A stretch of 64,000 nucleotides of DNA from Lachnospiraceae bacterium (GTDB lineage Bacteria; Bacillota; Clostridia; Oscillospirales; CAG-272). Position 1 is the first letter of the stretch. The number at the start of each line of letters is the position of its first letter. A program made the position numbers and the translations under genes. The notes under the pieces are model-generated. The model saw only the letters and a program-made list of their open reading frames with translations. It searched no databases and was not told where the DNA came from. The stretch is taken from assembly GCA_024404495.1 (NCBI GenBank), contig JAKSPT010000003.1, positions 52,931 through 116,930 on the forward strand, written 5' to 3'. Shown piece after piece: positions 23,683 to 32,399 of the stretch.

Positions 23683-25658
23683 TTGCCGATCCTCGTGAAG
23701 AACAGGAGCTTTCCTTCTCTCTTATTCAGACGGAAGGTGTAATCCTTCAGGTCGGCGCCGTGCATTTCGGTCTTTTCGCCCGAAAGCGCGTCCTCGACGA
23801 CGTAATCCTTATCGTCCTCAAGTCCGAGAACGGCGGTGAAGGAATCCTGCTCGCAGTCCTTGTTTCTCAGGCAAAGCACGAAGCCCTCGCCCTTGTCCTG
23901 ATCGTAGAAGTGGACGCAGTAGGTATCGGTAAGCTCCTTGTTATAGGTCAGCTTGCCCTGCGGGAAGTAATTTGCGGTGAGCTCGATCTCGGCTGCTCTC
24001 TTCCAGATGGGACGCATCTTTCTCGCGAGCGCAAAATCCTCGGGAGAATCAAAGCAGGTGAGCATAAAGGTGGCGGCGGGCGTGATGGCGTTCAGATAGG
24101 AGAACTCGTCGATCACGTTGTTGTGCGCCCAATCCATCGTATGCGCGCGGAAATAGGGGATCCACTCGAACATTTCGAGGTGCTGCTTCTGCTTCTGCGC
24201 GTGATCGCCCAGACCGACGTCGGTGTACTGGAACGGAACGGCGCGGCGCATCGTTTCGAGGTCGTTTCTTCTGCCGCCCGAAGCGCAGGAATCAAGATAC
24301 AGACCCGGGTTGCGGATCAGCAGCGTGTCCCAATACTTATAGTAGCCCTGAATGTGCAGGTTCTCGATCGCGCCGAGACGGTCGGGCTCCTCGTTGGAGC
24401 GCCAGATCCTGCCCGGATGGAAGTTGAAGTCCTGACGGTAGCAGCGGATGTGCCACTTTTTGATCAGCCCGTCGATACGGTCGATGATCCACTCAAGAGC
24501 GTCCGGATTGCCGAGATAGAAGAGCGCGTCGCCGTTATTCCAGTCAACGCTGCCGTCCGCGTTTTTGAAGGGCATGATGAATTCGCGGTGCTTATCCTTG
24601 ATCTCGGTCTTGATGCTGAGGCGGATACGCTCCGGCTCGAACCATACCATCAGATCGACGCCGTTCCTGTCGCACTCCTCGCCGAGCGGACCGAGACCGT
24701 TGTTGGGCCAGCGGACCTTGTCCTCAAACCAGTTGCCGATCGCCGGCCAGTCGCCGTTGCAGGGATAGAAGCCCGCGTCGTACCACCAGAGGTCGGGCTT
24801 GACGCCGCCCTTGATATACCGCTTCAGCGCGGTGATCTGGTTATCCTCGGAACCGCCGGTAAACTCGGCGCCCTTATAATTGAAGAGGTGCATGCAGCAT
24901 TTCGGAGGGAGGTTCTCACCGAACTGCTTGGGCATGACGTGCGCGAAATAGAAGCCGCGCCACAGGTTCATCGAACGGGTCTCGTCGGGTGTGTCGGAAA
25001 CGAGCAGGCACATTCTGGGCGTACGCATCGTCTCACCGGGAAGGATTTTGAAGTTGGTCTCCTTCTGACCTGCCTTGACGTTGATGCCGAGCGGATTCTG
25101 CACGAAGGAAGCCTTCCAGATGCCGGTCCAGCCGACCGCAAGGGTCAGAACGTAATCGTCGAATTTGACGCGCATATACGGGAACGCGCCGTTGCAGGAG
25201 GTACCGTCTCCGCTCGGGTGGATGGTGATGCCCTCGGCCGTGATCGAATCGTCGGTGAAGTGGTAACCGTCGCCGCCGCAGGTATCGCCGTTGCCGTGGT
25301 GCAGGATCGGATCGTCACCGCAGAAGTCGGCGTCGAGCGCGTCGATCGCGGAGAGGATCTCGGTCGGCTCGCTGCCTTTATTGGTAAAGAACACGGTATA
25401 TTCACAGACGGGAAAGTCGCGGTATTCGAGGATCTCGGCACGGATCTCAAGACCCTTGTCGTTCATACCCGTGATCACCGTCTCCGTGATCGAGTTATCA
25501 AGGAGCTTTTTGTACTCGGTCGGCTTGAAATCGGCGGGGATACCGCGGATCTGACGGTCACCGAGGCGGAAGGAAAGCGGGAGAGATGCCGCAGAGGCAT
25601 AGGAAAGTCTTCTCGCTGCGAGAAGCATATCCTGTCTGGAAGTCTGATATTTCATCAT
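23679..25658 (-). CDS. GH36 family alpha-galactosidase
   Basis: A 659-residue clan D glycosidase that removes terminal alpha-galactose (or alpha-GalNAc) from oligosaccharides. Residues about 1-245 form a beta-sandwich, about 250-570 the catalytic barrel and the rest a C-terminal beta domain. The barrel shows LWWYDAGFYP, GVDLMVWFEPERI, the nucleophile D410 in CYRQDFNFHPG and the acid/base D466 in SCASGGRRNDLETM. No signal peptide is present, so it acts on imported oligosaccharides. AAAGGAG precedes paired ATG codons at 25658 and 25655. A promoter lies at 25706-25734. The barrel nucleophile context RQDFN replaces the common KWDFN. Confidence 0.92.
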   Translation of the reverse strand: MMKYQTSRQDMLLAARRLSYASAASLPLSFRLGDRQIRGIPADFKPTEYKKLLDNSITETVITGMNDKGLEIRAEILEYRDFPVCEYTVFFTNKGSEPTEILSAIDALDADFCGDDPILHHGNGDTCGGDGYHFTDDSITAEGITIHPSGDGTSCNGAFPYMRVKFDDYVLTLAVGWTGIWKASFVQNPLGINVKAGQKETNFKILPGETMRTPRMCLLVSDTPDETRSMNLWRGFYFAHVMPKQFGENLPPKCCMHLFNYKGAEFTGGSEDNQITALKRYIKGGVKPDLWWYDAGFYPCNGDWPAIGNWFEDKVRWPNNGLGPLGEECDRNGVDLMVWFEPERIRLSIKTEIKDKHREFIMPFKNADGSVDWNNGDALFYLGNPDALEWIIDRIDGLIKKWHIRCYRQDFNFHPGRIWRSNEEPDRLGAIENLHIQGYYKYWDTLLIRNPGLYLDSCASGGRRNDLETMRRAVPFQYTDVGLGDHAQKQKQHLEMFEWIPYFRAHTMDWAHNNVIDEFSYLNAITPAATFMLTCFDSPEDFALARKMRPIWKRAAEIELTANYFPQGKLTYNKELTDTYCVHFYDQDKGEGFVLCLRNKDCEQDSFTAVLGLEDDKDYVVEDALSGEKTEMHGADLKDYTFRLNKREGKLLFFTRIGK

Positions 25659-25705
25659 CAGTCTCCTTTCAAAAAGATGAAGGAATCCGGTTTTCCGGTT
25701 GTACT

Positions 25706-25734
25706 ATTATACCATATTTCCGTTTTTTGCGCAA
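25706..25734 (-). promoter_or_regulatory. Promoter for the GH36 gene pair
   Basis: Minus strand TTGCGC (25734-25729), a 17-base spacer, TATAAT (25711-25706), about 48 bases before the start codon. Confidence 0.7.
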
Positions 25735-25783
25735 CCGTTTTTTCTATAAAGTTTACCCCGTTATGTTGTAGAAAATCAACAAT

Positions 25784-25814
25784 CCGGGAGCCCCGTTTCC
25801 GACGGGACTCCCGG
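25784..25814 (-). terminator. Terminator after the EamA transporter gene
   Basis: CCGGGAGCCCCGT pairs with ACGGGACTCCCGG (25802-25814) around a short loop. On the minus strand it is followed by ATTGTTGATTTTC, a modest T-rich tail, nine bases after the EamA stop codon. Confidence 0.75.
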
Positions 25815-25822
25815 ACCGAAGA

Positions 25823-26671
25823 TCATGCCGCTTCTTTTTTCGCGTCTGCTTTCGCTTTCAGGAGGTTGTAGACCGCGACCGCGCCGATCACGATCACGGC
25901 GCCGACGATCGCCATCGGGCTCATCATCTGATTCGCGAAGATCGCCGCGAGGATGGGATTCAGGATCGGCTCGATCCCGGCGATCAGGGACGCCGCGACC
26001 GGTTCGGTCCGCTTGATGCCTTCCGTAAAGAAGATATACGCGAAGCCGACCTGAAAAACGCCGAGCGCAAGCGCGAGCAGGATCACGTTCGGGGAAAAAT
26101 CGGTCTCCTGCACGAGGAAAGGCAGACCGACGAGCGCCGAGATCGAATGCCCGAGGATGACGGAGGAAAGCGCGTCACCGCCCGGGAAGGTGTCGAGCAT
26201 GAACACCCCCGCGTAGAAGACGCCCGAAAGGATCGCCACGAGGTCGCCCGCGATCCTGCCGCCGCCGAGACTGTCGAGAAGGACGCAGACGATCCCACCG
26301 AGCACGACGGCGGTCGCGATCAGGTCGAGCTTGGTCGGCTTGACTTTGAAGAAGATCAGCATGAACAGAATGATGAAGATCGGCGCGGTGTACTGAAGCA
26401 CGATCGTGTTCGCCGCCGTCGTCATCTTGTTCGCGATGACGTAGGTATTCATTTCGAGGCACATAAACGCGGCACCGAGCAGAACCGAACGGTTGAATAC
26501 GAACTTATGCTTCGTGATCTTCAGATAGCAGATCAGAAACAGCGCCGAGATCAGCGTCCGGCAGCCGTTGATCGAGAGCGGCTGCCACGGGATCTTGTCA
26601 ATCAGCACGCCGCCGAGCGAAAACAGAACGGCAGAAAGAAATACGAAGAGAGGACCGAGTTGTTTTTTCAA
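25823..26671 (-). CDS. EamA/DMT family transporter
   Basis: A 282-residue integral membrane protein with ten predicted membrane segments arranged as two EamA halves. The first starts LFVFLSAVLFSLGGVLIDKI, and the second half carries LVAILSGVFYAGVFML and EPVAASLIAGIEPILNPILA, the usual end motif of drug/metabolite transporters. These carriers move amino acids, nucleobases or other small molecules across the cytoplasmic membrane; the substrate here is unknown. The gene follows the ABC exporter pair after 15 bases and may share its transcript. Confidence 0.87.
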   Translation of the reverse strand: MKKQLGPLFVFLSAVLFSLGGVLIDKIPWQPLSINGCRTLISALFLICYLKITKHKFVFNRSVLLGAAFMCLEMNTYVIANKMTTAANTIVLQYTAPIFIILFMLIFFKVKPTKLDLIATAVVLGGIVCVLLDSLGGGRIAGDLVAILSGVFYAGVFMLDTFPGGDALSSVILGHSISALVGLPFLVQETDFSPNVILLALALGVFQVGFAYIFFTEGIKRTEPVAASLIAGIEPILNPILAAIFANQMMSPMAIVGAVIVIGAVAVYNLLKAKADAKKEAA

Positions 26672-26686
26672 GGATGTACACCTTCT

Positions 26687-28459
26687 TTAACGGAATTGAG
26701 AAAGATACAGCGAAGCGTAGAAGCCGTCCATGCGGAGAAGCTCGTCGTGCGTGCCGGATTCCTCGATCCTGCCGCCGCGGATGACGATGATCTTGTCCGC
26801 CGACTGGATCGTGGAGAGACGGTGCGCGATGACGAAGCAGGTCTTCCCTTTCATCAGCGCACGCATCGCCGTCTGGATCGAAAGCTCGGTGCGGGAGTCG
26901 ACGTTGGAGGTCGCCTCGTCGAGGATGAGATATTTCGCGTCGGAAACCATTGCCCGCGCGATCGTGATGAGCTGCTTCTGTCCCTTCGACAGATTGGAAC
27001 CGTTATCCGAGATCACGGTTTCGTACCCGTCCGGCAGCGAAAGGATGAAATCCTCAAGCCCCACGGCTCGCGCGGCGCCGTAGACCTCTTCTTCGGAGGC
27101 GTTGTCCTTGCCGTACGCGATATTGTCATATACCGTCCCGGCGAACAGCCACGCGTCCTGCAATACCATTGAGAAGGCGGCACGGGAGGAATCGCGCGTG
27201 TACGAGGTGATCGGCTTGTCCGACAGGAGGATGTTTCCGGTTTCGATATCGTAAAACCGCATCAGAAGATTGATGACCGTCGTTTTGCCCGACCCGGTCG
27301 GTCCGACGATGGCTACCACCGACCCCTCGGGCGCGTCGAACGTGATATCGTGCAGGATCACCTTTTCCCCGTCGTAGGAGAAGGTGACGTTGCGGAAGCC
27401 CACGTCCCCGCCGTTCCCGGAGAGGATCCCGGCGTCGGGTGCGTCCGGCTTTTCGGGTTCCATATCGATCAGAGCGAAAACGCGTTCCGCAGCCGCGCAG
27501 GCGGACTGCAGCTCGGCTATGATGTTCGCCGCCTCGTTGATCGGTCCGGCGAATTTTCTGGAATACAGAATGAAGGTCGAGATATTGCCGGGCGTGATCT
27601 TATCGAAAATATACAGGATCGTGCCGAACATACTGATCAGCGCGAGCGAGAGGTTATTGATGAAATTGACCGAGGGACCGATCGCGCACGCCTGATAATC
27701 CGCCTCGTAGTACGCGTCGACGGCGTCGCGGTTTCTCTCGTCAAAGCGGGAAAGGAAAACGTCCTCCTTATGGAAGGAGCGGACGGTCTTCTGCCCCGAG
27801 AGGATCTCCTCGGCGTAGCCGTTCAGGATACCGAGCTTCGCCGACCTCTTCTTGAAGAGCGGACGGACGTAAACCGACTTGTACCGTGTGAACGCGACCG
27901 AGATCGGCACGGTGACGGCAAAGACGAGAACGAGGACAGGCTTGATCTTCAGCATCATCACGAGAGAACCGATCACCATGATGGCACTCGCGAAGATCTG
28001 CAGAAGGTCGTTGGAAAGCGAGGCGTTGATCGTATCGATATCGTAGGAGACGTGGCTGATGATATCGCCGGTCTGATGTCCGTCGAAATAGGAGACCGGC
28101 AGCTCCAGAAGATGGTCGAACAGCTCGTTGCGCATTTCGATCGTAACCTTCTTCGATACGCGGATCATCACGTAGGTCAGCAGATACGAAAGGATCGCCG
28201 AAACGACGTAGCACGCCGCCATCAGCGCACAGTAATAGAAGACCTTTTCAAAATTCACCCCGCCGTCGAGGCTGAGTGCGTCGATCGCGTGACCGGAAAG
28301 CTCGGGTGCCGCGAGCGCGAGGACGTTGGAAACGACCATGATGACCACGGCAAGGATCATCGGGAGCGGGTGCCGGAACAGATAGGAGCCGAGGCGAAGG
28401 ACGACCGACAGCTTGATATGATTGCCGGAGCCGCCCTCGTTTTTCTTCTTTTCAGTCAA
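26687..28459 (-). CDS. ABC transporter permease/ATP-binding protein (exporter half, second of pair)
   Basis: A 590-residue half-transporter: six membrane segments (about residues 30-330) fused to an ATPase. The ATPase shows VGPTGSGKTTVIN (Walker A), the Q-loop VLQDAWLF, the signature SNLSKGQKQLI and YLILDEATSNVD (Walker B, with catalytic Glu), then the AHRLST switch. Its ATPase site is canonical. Translation begins at a TTG that overlaps the stop of the partner gene (TTGACTGA), with GGAGGG seven bases upstream. The pair probably forms a heterodimeric multidrug or lipid exporter. Confidence 0.92.
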   Translation of the reverse strand: MTEKKKNEGGSGNHIKLSVVLRLGSYLFRHPLPMILAVVIMVVSNVLALAAPELSGHAIDALSLDGGVNFEKVFYYCALMAACYVVSAILSYLLTYVMIRVSKKVTIEMRNELFDHLLELPVSYFDGHQTGDIISHVSYDIDTINASLSNDLLQIFASAIMVIGSLVMMLKIKPVLVLVFAVTVPISVAFTRYKSVYVRPLFKKRSAKLGILNGYAEEILSGQKTVRSFHKEDVFLSRFDERNRDAVDAYYEADYQACAIGPSVNFINNLSLALISMFGTILYIFDKITPGNISTFILYSRKFAGPINEAANIIAELQSACAAAERVFALIDMEPEKPDAPDAGILSGNGGDVGFRNVTFSYDGEKVILHDITFDAPEGSVVAIVGPTGSGKTTVINLLMRFYDIETGNILLSDKPITSYTRDSSRAAFSMVLQDAWLFAGTVYDNIAYGKDNASEEEVYGAARAVGLEDFILSLPDGYETVISDNGSNLSKGQKQLITIARAMVSDAKYLILDEATSNVDSRTELSIQTAMRALMKGKTCFVIAHRLSTIQSADKIIVIRGGRIEESGTHDELLRMDGFYASLYLSQFR

Positions 28460-30173
28460 CGATCATCCCTCCCATCTGCGTTTCGCGGATCTCGCGGAAA
28501 ATGGTGCAGGTCTCGTTCAGTTCCTCCGCCGTACCGTACCCCACGATGCGCCCTTTTTCGAGCACGATGATCTTATCGCAGTCGGCAAGCGAACTGACGC
28601 GCTGCGCGACGAGGATCGTCGTGGGGCGTTTTTCGAGCGTACGGAGGGACGCGCGGAGCTCGGCGTCGGTCTTGTAGTCAAGCGCGCTCGAGGAATCGTC
28701 AAGGATCAGGATATCGGGCTCGCCGGCGAGAGCGCGCGCGATCAGGATGCGCTGCTTCTGCCCGCCGCTGACGTTGGTGCCGCGGGAGGTCAGGGGATGC
28801 TCGTACCCCTCCTCGAACCGCTCGATGAACTCGGACGCCTGCGCGAGCTCCGCCGCGCGGCGAACCTTCGCGTCGTCAAGGTCTCTTCCGAAACGGATAT
28901 TCTCGGCAACGGTATCTTCAAAGATGACGTCGTTCTGCATCACGCTGCCGAACATCGCGTAAAGCTCGTCCCGCGGGATCGAACGGACGTCCCGTCCGTC
29001 GATCGCGATCCTTCCGGAATCGGCGTCGTAGAAGCGTTCAAGCAGCTTGATGACCGTGCTCTTGCCGCTTCCGGTCGCGCCGATGATGCCGAGGGATTCC
29101 CCCCTGCCGACCGTAAAGGAGATATCGTGAAGCTGCGTCTTTCCCTCGCGGTACGAAAAGGAGACGCCGTCGAACGAAATATGCGCGGGCAGACCCTTTC
29201 CGGGCGCGGCGTCTTCGGTCACGGTCAGGTCTTCGGGCGCATCGAGGATCTCGCCGATGCGGTTCGCCGACGCGGTCCCCTTGGAATACATCACGAACAC
29301 GCGGGAAACCGAAAGCATCGCGTTCAGAATGATCGTGAAGTATGAAAGAAAGGCGATGATCTTTCCGGGTTCTGTCAGACCGTGAGAGACGCGGTACGCA
29401 CCGACGATGATGACGCCGGTCATACCGAGGTTCAGAAAGAAGGTCATCAAGGGGTTTGTAACGCCCATCGTGATCCCCGCCTTCATCTCCTTGGCGCCGA
29501 GCTCGGTGTTCACGCTGCGGAAGCGCTTTTTCTCGCTCTCCTTTTTGGAAAGCGCCTTGATGACGCGGATGCCCTGCACGTTTTCACGCACGACGCCCAC
29601 CATCGCGTCGTTGGATTTCTGAACGTCGGCGTACATCGGGATGCCCTTCAGCGAAACGCGGAAGACGATCCACGCGATGAACGGAAGCAGCGCCACGATC
29701 ACGAGCGTAAGGACCGGCTCGAAGAGCGCCGTCACGATCAGCCCTCCGATGAGAAGGATCGGCGCGCGGAAGCCGATGCGCTGCATCTGCCCGAGAAGCT
29801 GATGGACGTGATAGGTATCCGAGGTCAGACGGGATTCCAGCGAGGGGACGGTGAATTCGTCGATCTGCCGCCCGGAAAGCGACAGTACCTTCCTGAAAAG
29901 ATCGTGCCTGATCCCTCTTGCGGCGTCCCTTGCGACGGCGGAAGCCATCCGGTTCGCGGTGACGTTCCCGACGAAGCCGAGCAGCGCGACGAGGATCATC
30001 ACGACGCCCCAGAAGACCACCTTGCCGATCTGTCCGAGCGGAACGATATCGTCGATCAGATACGCGAGGATCCACGGGAGAACGAGGTCCATGATCGTCC
30101 CGAGGAACTTGATGACCGATCCGACGATGACGCGCCCGCGATACGGCTTCAGATATTTCAGAATATAGTGCAT
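28452..30173 (-). CDS. ABC transporter permease/ATP-binding protein (exporter half, first of pair)
   Basis: A 573-residue half-transporter, start ATG 30173 preceded by GGAGGG. The membrane part begins YLKPYRGRVIVGSVIKFLG. The ATPase has IGATGSGKSTVIK (Walker A), signature NVSGGQKQRILIARAL, and LILDDSSSALDYKTD as Walker B, in which the catalytic Glu is replaced by Asp; the switch is AQRVSS with Gln-Arg where the partner has His-Arg. Such a degenerate site paired with a canonical one is typical of heterodimeric exporters of the BmrCD/TM287-288 type. The degenerate residues therefore support the pairing. No membrane fusion or substrate gene is nearby. Confidence 0.9.
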   Translation of the reverse strand: MHYILKYLKPYRGRVIVGSVIKFLGTIMDLVLPWILAYLIDDIVPLGQIGKVVFWGVVMILVALLGFVGNVTANRMASAVARDAARGIRHDLFRKVLSLSGRQIDEFTVPSLESRLTSDTYHVHQLLGQMQRIGFRAPILLIGGLIVTALFEPVLTLVIVALLPFIAWIVFRVSLKGIPMYADVQKSNDAMVGVVRENVQGIRVIKALSKKESEKKRFRSVNTELGAKEMKAGITMGVTNPLMTFFLNLGMTGVIIVGAYRVSHGLTEPGKIIAFLSYFTIILNAMLSVSRVFVMYSKGTASANRIGEILDAPEDLTVTEDAAPGKGLPAHISFDGVSFSYREGKTQLHDISFTVGRGESLGIIGATGSGKSTVIKLLERFYDADSGRIAIDGRDVRSIPRDELYAMFGSVMQNDVIFEDTVAENIRFGRDLDDAKVRRAAELAQASEFIERFEEGYEHPLTSRGTNVSGGQKQRILIARALAGEPDILILDDSSSALDYKTDAELRASLRTLEKRPTTILVAQRVSSLADCDKIIVLEKGRIVGYGTAEELNETCTIFREIRETQMGGMIVD

Positions 30174-30199
30174 TCTTTCCCTCCACGGTCGGTTCCCGG

Positions 30200-30228
30200 T
30201 GATATTCCGCGGATTCCGGTCATAGAAT
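30200..30228 (+). promoter_or_regulatory. Candidate SigE-type promoter for the lipoprotein at 30269
   Basis: TGATATT (30200-30206), a 14-base spacer, then CATAGAAT (30221-30228). The SigE consensus is about KMATATT-N14/15-CATACAHT, so six of seven and seven of eight positions agree at the right spacing. A good housekeeping promoter is not visible here. Confidence 0.5.
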
Positions 30229-30268
30229 AACCCAGAAACCAATCAATCTGTTCAAAGGGGTAACGTAT

Positions 30269-30796
30269 ATGAAAAAAACATTGCGCAAAGCGGCGGCACT
30301 GCTTTCCCTTCTCTGTCTGATTCTTTCGGTCTGCTCCTGCGGAGCGAAAAAGGAAAGCTGCGAAAACCTCCTCGAAGGTCTCGTTTCTCTGTATCCCGAC
30401 ATTCCCGAAACCGAATCTCTCTATCTGGCGGGAAAAGAGGAGACGGAAAAGGGATATCTCAGCGAGCAGGACGCCGCGTTTCTGTATCTCGGCGAATACG
30501 GCAGTCTGCCCGAGTGGACGCTGATCGACGACTTTGCCGTCCGGATCCCGGACCGTCCGCAGGTCTACGAGCTGCACGTTTTCCACGCGGCGAACGCAGC
30601 GGACACCGAAGCGGTCTGCAAGCTGCTCTGCCGCCGCGCCGACCTGCTCGAGGCGTATTTCCGCAATCCCGAAAAGACCGGTACTTACGATTATTCGACC
30701 TACCGCGCCGAGGTTTACGTCAAGGGCTCCTACGTATTTCTGCTCGCGACGCCCGACAACGCCGCGGCGATCGATCTGATCGAGAAATCGGTCTGA
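30269..30796 (+). CDS. DUF4358-like lipoprotein
   Basis: A 175-residue secreted lipoprotein. The signal peptide (ALLSLLCLILSVCSC) ends in the lipobox SVCSC, after a lysine-rich start MKKTLRKA. The mature part has FAVRIPDRPQVYELHVFHAA, DTEAVCKLLCRRADLL and VYVKGSYVFLLATPDNAAA; the pattern of a short beta-strand, an acidic helix with RR, and a final strand is what I associate with DUF4358, a group of Firmicutes lipoproteins of unknown function. AAAGGGG precedes the ATG. A possible SigE promoter upstream suggests mother-cell expression (inference). Convergent with the next gene. Confidence 0.72.
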   Translation: MKKTLRKAAALLSLLCLILSVCSCGAKKESCENLLEGLVSLYPDIPETESLYLAGKEETEKGYLSEQDAAFLYLGEYGSLPEWTLIDDFAVRIPDRPQVYELHVFHAANAADTEAVCKLLCRRADLLEAYFRNPEKTGTYDYSTYRAEVYVKGSYVFLLATPDNAAAIDLIEKSV

Positions 30797-30800
30797 ACGG

Positions 30801-31499
30801 TCACTCCGAAACGACCCGGTAAAGGATCGCGTTTCCCTTTTTCCCGGCTTCCTCGATGAATCCGAGACGAAGCAGCACGCGCTGCGCGGAATACAGTCCC
30901 CTTCCGGTCAGGCGGAGCGCCTTGCTCAGTTCCTTTCTCGTGAACGGGTCGGGGAGCGAGGACGGAACGAGGGAACGGTAATCCTCCGGTCTGTCAAAGG
31001 CGTATTCCTCGGCAAAGACGAGAGGAAGCAGCTTCTGTCTGGAGGAGCCTTTCTTCCGGTCCCTGCTCCAGCCGTCAAGAAGACGGTACTCCACGCTGTC
31101 GCAGAGCACGACACGGGTATGGAATTTCTCATTTCCGAGGAAATCGGCGACACCGTACAGCTCCCCGAGCAGATCGGAGGGACGGCCGTGCTTCGAGGAC
31201 TTTCTCGGCTTTGAGGTCTCCCCGGTCAGAGGATCCACCCAGATCAGCGTTTTTTCCCGGATGACCGGATAGACCACGGTCACGTCGTATTCTTCGAGAA
31301 AGGACGCAAGCTTGTCCTTCATCGTATAGAAGCCGCGCGTCTGGATTTCGTATATTTTCCCGTCGCGCATGACGTCGGCGACGTAGCCCCGGCATTTCAC
31401 CTCGTGATACGAAGGATCCGGCTCAAAGCGTGCCTTGAGCTCCGCGTGGGTCTCCCCCTCGGTATAGGTGCCTATTCCTTTTTCGGGATCGTAGCTCAT
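30801..31499 (-). CDS. Conserved Clostridia protein of unknown function, possible nuclease fold
   Basis: A 232-residue cytoplasmic protein. The N-terminal half has HEVKCRGYVADVMRDGKIYEIQTRGFY, an Asp followed 10 residues later by E-x-Q that could be a PD-(D/E)xK-like core; then VVYPVIREKTLIWVDPLTG, SSKHGRPSDLLGELYG, and YRLLDGWSRDRKKGSSR. The C-terminal 60 residues (FTRKELSKALRLTGRGLYSAQRVLLRLGFIEEA) look like a winged helix. I recall similar proteins across Clostridia without an assigned function. The ATG at 31499 follows GGAGG; a TTG upstream would place that site inside the gene. Nuclease activity is only an inference. Confidence 0.72.
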   Translation of the reverse strand: MSYDPEKGIGTYTEGETHAELKARFEPDPSYHEVKCRGYVADVMRDGKIYEIQTRGFYTMKDKLASFLEEYDVTVVYPVIREKTLIWVDPLTGETSKPRKSSKHGRPSDLLGELYGVADFLGNEKFHTRVVLCDSVEYRLLDGWSRDRKKGSSRQKLLPLVFAEEYAFDRPEDYRSLVPSSLPDPFTRKELSKALRLTGRGLYSAQRVLLRLGFIEEAGKKGNAILYRVVSE

Positions 31500-31525
31500 A
31501 TTGCCTCCGGAAAACAAAAATGAAC

Positions 31526-31556
31526 GCGAAAAGGCAGAAGATTTCCGCCTTTTCGC
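31526..31556 (-). terminator. Terminator after the cysteine-rich protein gene
   Basis: GCGAAAAGGC (31526-31535) pairs perfectly with GCCTTTTCGC (31547-31556) around an 11-base loop. Both sides carry T-rich sequence; on the minus strand it is GTTCATTTTT. Confidence 0.85.
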
Positions 31557-31564
31557 TTTTTCGG

Positions 31565-32389
31565 TTACTGCTTATCGCATCCGCAGTTCTGATTGCCGCG
31601 GTAGGGCGCGGGCGCGAATTCGCTGAACGGAAACGCCATCTTTTCAAACACGGCGCAGGGGCTTTCGTGCTCGCCGCACGAGCAGACCTTATCGGGCACG
31701 GCGTATTCGGTCGCGGACACGAGATACTGTCCGGGACGCTCGATGCGGATCACCGAGAAGAAGCCGAGCGAGACCGCGAGGTATCTTCCGCTTCCTCCTT
31801 CGTCCGAAAGGAGCGTGCCTTCGAGGCTGCCGCGCACCGCCTCCGGGATATCGCCGCAGCAGCATCCGCAGGAGCAGGGCGGGCAGACGTTCAAAATCTG
31901 CGCGTCGAGCACGACGGGATCGACCGCCTCCACGACCGCGATGGGGAGATTATCCCCCATATCCGCGTCGGGGATCGGCATACAGGAATCCGAATCCGTC
32001 CCGTTCGACTTGAAGACGTGAACGCTTCCCTCCGAGCCGTAAAGGATGGATTTCTTATCGCAGACGGCAATTCCCTCCGCCTCGCGCGGTCTGCCGCAGC
32101 AGCAGAAGTCCACCTTGACGCGGCAGAAGAATCGGGTCAGAATCTGATAGAACCCGCAGTTGAAGGGGACGCTTTCGACCCGGATGCTGACGCCCGTGAT
32201 CTTTGCCTCCTTCGCCCGGACGCTCTGCGCGCCGGAAAGGAGCTCGTCACCGACGTCGGTCAGCCAGACTCTGACGTTTTCAAAGCAATCCTTGTCACGG
32301 CAGCTGTCCAGTACCCGGTTCACGTCGATACAGACCGTATCTCTCGATCCGTTCTGACCGGTACCGCAGCCGTTTCTGTTCTCAATCAT
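31565..32389 (-). CDS. Cysteine-rich conserved Clostridia protein, possibly spore-associated
   Basis: A 274-residue protein with about 22 cysteines, including the clusters FCCCGRPRE and CPPCSCGCCCGDIPE, and no signal peptide. Other conserved-looking stretches are DSCRDKDCFENVRVWLTD, GVSIRVESVPFNCGFYQI, LYGSEGSVHVFKS, PIAVVEAVDPVVLDAQI and SVIRIERPGQYLVSATEY. I recognise this as a recurrent hypothetical protein of spore-forming Clostridia; high cysteine content with no export signal is common in coat and exosporium proteins, but the location is an inference. The start has GAGG upstream. The promoter region holds nested inverted repeats (32400-32451). Confidence 0.7.
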   Translation of the reverse strand: MIENRNGCGTGQNGSRDTVCIDVNRVLDSCRDKDCFENVRVWLTDVGDELLSGAQSVRAKEAKITGVSIRVESVPFNCGFYQILTRFFCRVKVDFCCCGRPREAEGIAVCDKKSILYGSEGSVHVFKSNGTDSDSCMPIPDADMGDNLPIAVVEAVDPVVLDAQILNVCPPCSCGCCCGDIPEAVRGSLEGTLLSDEGGSGRYLAVSLGFFSVIRIERPGQYLVSATEYAVPDKVCSCGEHESPCAVFEKMAFPFSEFAPAPYRGNQNCGCDKQ

Positions 32390-32399
32390 TCTTTTTCCT

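Noticed and set aside
23760..25871. A 703-codon plus-strand frame opposite the alpha-galactosidase gene
   Set aside because: No domains or start signal, low-complexity composition typical of antisense shadows, and the minus strand encodes a clear GH36 enzyme.
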